A model generated the notes under the pieces. That model was not told the origin of the DNA and did no database searches. It saw only the letters and a program-made list of their open reading frames with translations. Both the position numbers and the translations under genes were made by a program. Positions 63,797 through 64,000 of a stretch of 64,000 nucleotides of DNA are shown here, in pieces. The DNA is taken from NCBI RefSeq assembly GCF_902859875.1, contig NZ_CADIKF010000001.1, forward strand, positions 243,123-307,122. The letters are read 5' to 3'. Position 1 is the stretch's first letter; every line of letters begins with the position of its first letter. The stretch comes from Paraburkholderia solisilvae (lineage in GTDB: Bacteria > Pseudomonadota > Gammaproteobacteria > Burkholderiales > Burkholderiaceae).

Positions 63797-64000
63797 ACAA
63801 CGGTGCGATGCGGCTCGGCTTGCCATCTGCGGCCGTGCACGGTTTGCAGCGTGGTACCCGAATATCAATCGCTTCAAGCACTTGGCATAGTCTTGCGCAG
63901 GATGTCCACAGGCTTGCGCACGGGAACTGTGGATAACGCGGACCTACGACGAACGGGCGTTGCCGTATGGCGAGCACGGGCACGAATGTGAGGCGCATCA

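Noticed and set aside
63928..63936. TGTGGATAA, a perfect DnaA box, near the window end
   Set aside because: A single box with one weak neighbour (TGTCCACAG at 63903) and no origin-linked genes; probably chance.

Overview
The window reads as a chromosomal segment of a Burkholderiaceae bacterium (Paraburkholderia, Caballeronia, Trinickia or Burkholderia type). The evidence is high GC, a phasin for polyhydroxybutyrate granules, a clade 2 catalase, an HrpG/HrpB-type regulator pair, short intergenic distances and many ATGA gene overlaps. I see no rRNA, tRNA, CRISPR array, prophage or intact insertion sequence. One IS-end relic sits at 26295-26346.

Layout. 1-11.5 kb: small hypothetical gene, phasin, TetR regulator, a two-gene DNA repair unit (ATP-dependent ligase and MBL exonuclease), a Gly-rich secreted protein, KatE, an ABC-2 exporter, and an orphan histidine kinase. 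11.5-28.3 kb: an oxalate and C2-acid region. It holds an OFA transporter with its 42-residue small subunit, a GntR regulator preceded by a small membrane ORF, a sucCD paralogue pair, formyl-CoA:oxalate CoA-transferase (frc), an FAH-family hydrolase, two LysR regulators, an OxlT-like antiporter, an aldehyde dehydrogenase, a PanE-family reductase that could be an oxalyl-CoA reductase, and a LysE exporter. No oxalyl-CoA decarboxylase is present. A 16-bp element occurs as a perfect inverted pair between sucC and frc, with a near copy upstream of the GntR unit, which suggests local control. 28.6-33.8 kb: M23 peptidase, a small conserved protein, acyl-CoA synthetase, LysE exporter, a possible sRNA, and a short H-NS-family protein.

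34.2-44.1 kb: the most distinctive part. A leftward operon encodes an SDR reductase, crotonyl-CoA carboxylase/reductase (CCR), a single-module polyketide synthase (KS-AT-ACP-TE), a MaoC hydratase, a free ACP and a KAS III. Read together, these enzymes can build an alkylmalonyl extender unit and use it in one condensation. Divergent from the operon, across a 600-bp AT-rich gap with a palindrome, is a 420-residue protein made of three carboxymuconolactone-decarboxylase-like repeats. I do not recognise this cluster as one with a known product.

44.3-64 kb: a fused FAD/Fe-S D-2-hydroxyacid dehydrogenase with an XRE-cupin regulator, the hrpG/hrpB-type divergent pair with no type III secretion genes in view, a 1-Cys peroxiredoxin, an ECF sigma/anti-sigma/catalase-related peroxidase unit, an isolated trpC, a molybdopterin oxidoreductase with its membrane cytochrome b and a secreted protein, a metal-type two-component system, and amaB-amaA for lysine/pipecolate catabolism.

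All calls come from reading the sequence and from family knowledge; no database search was run. Starts were chosen by Shine-Dalgarno (SD) position where visible.
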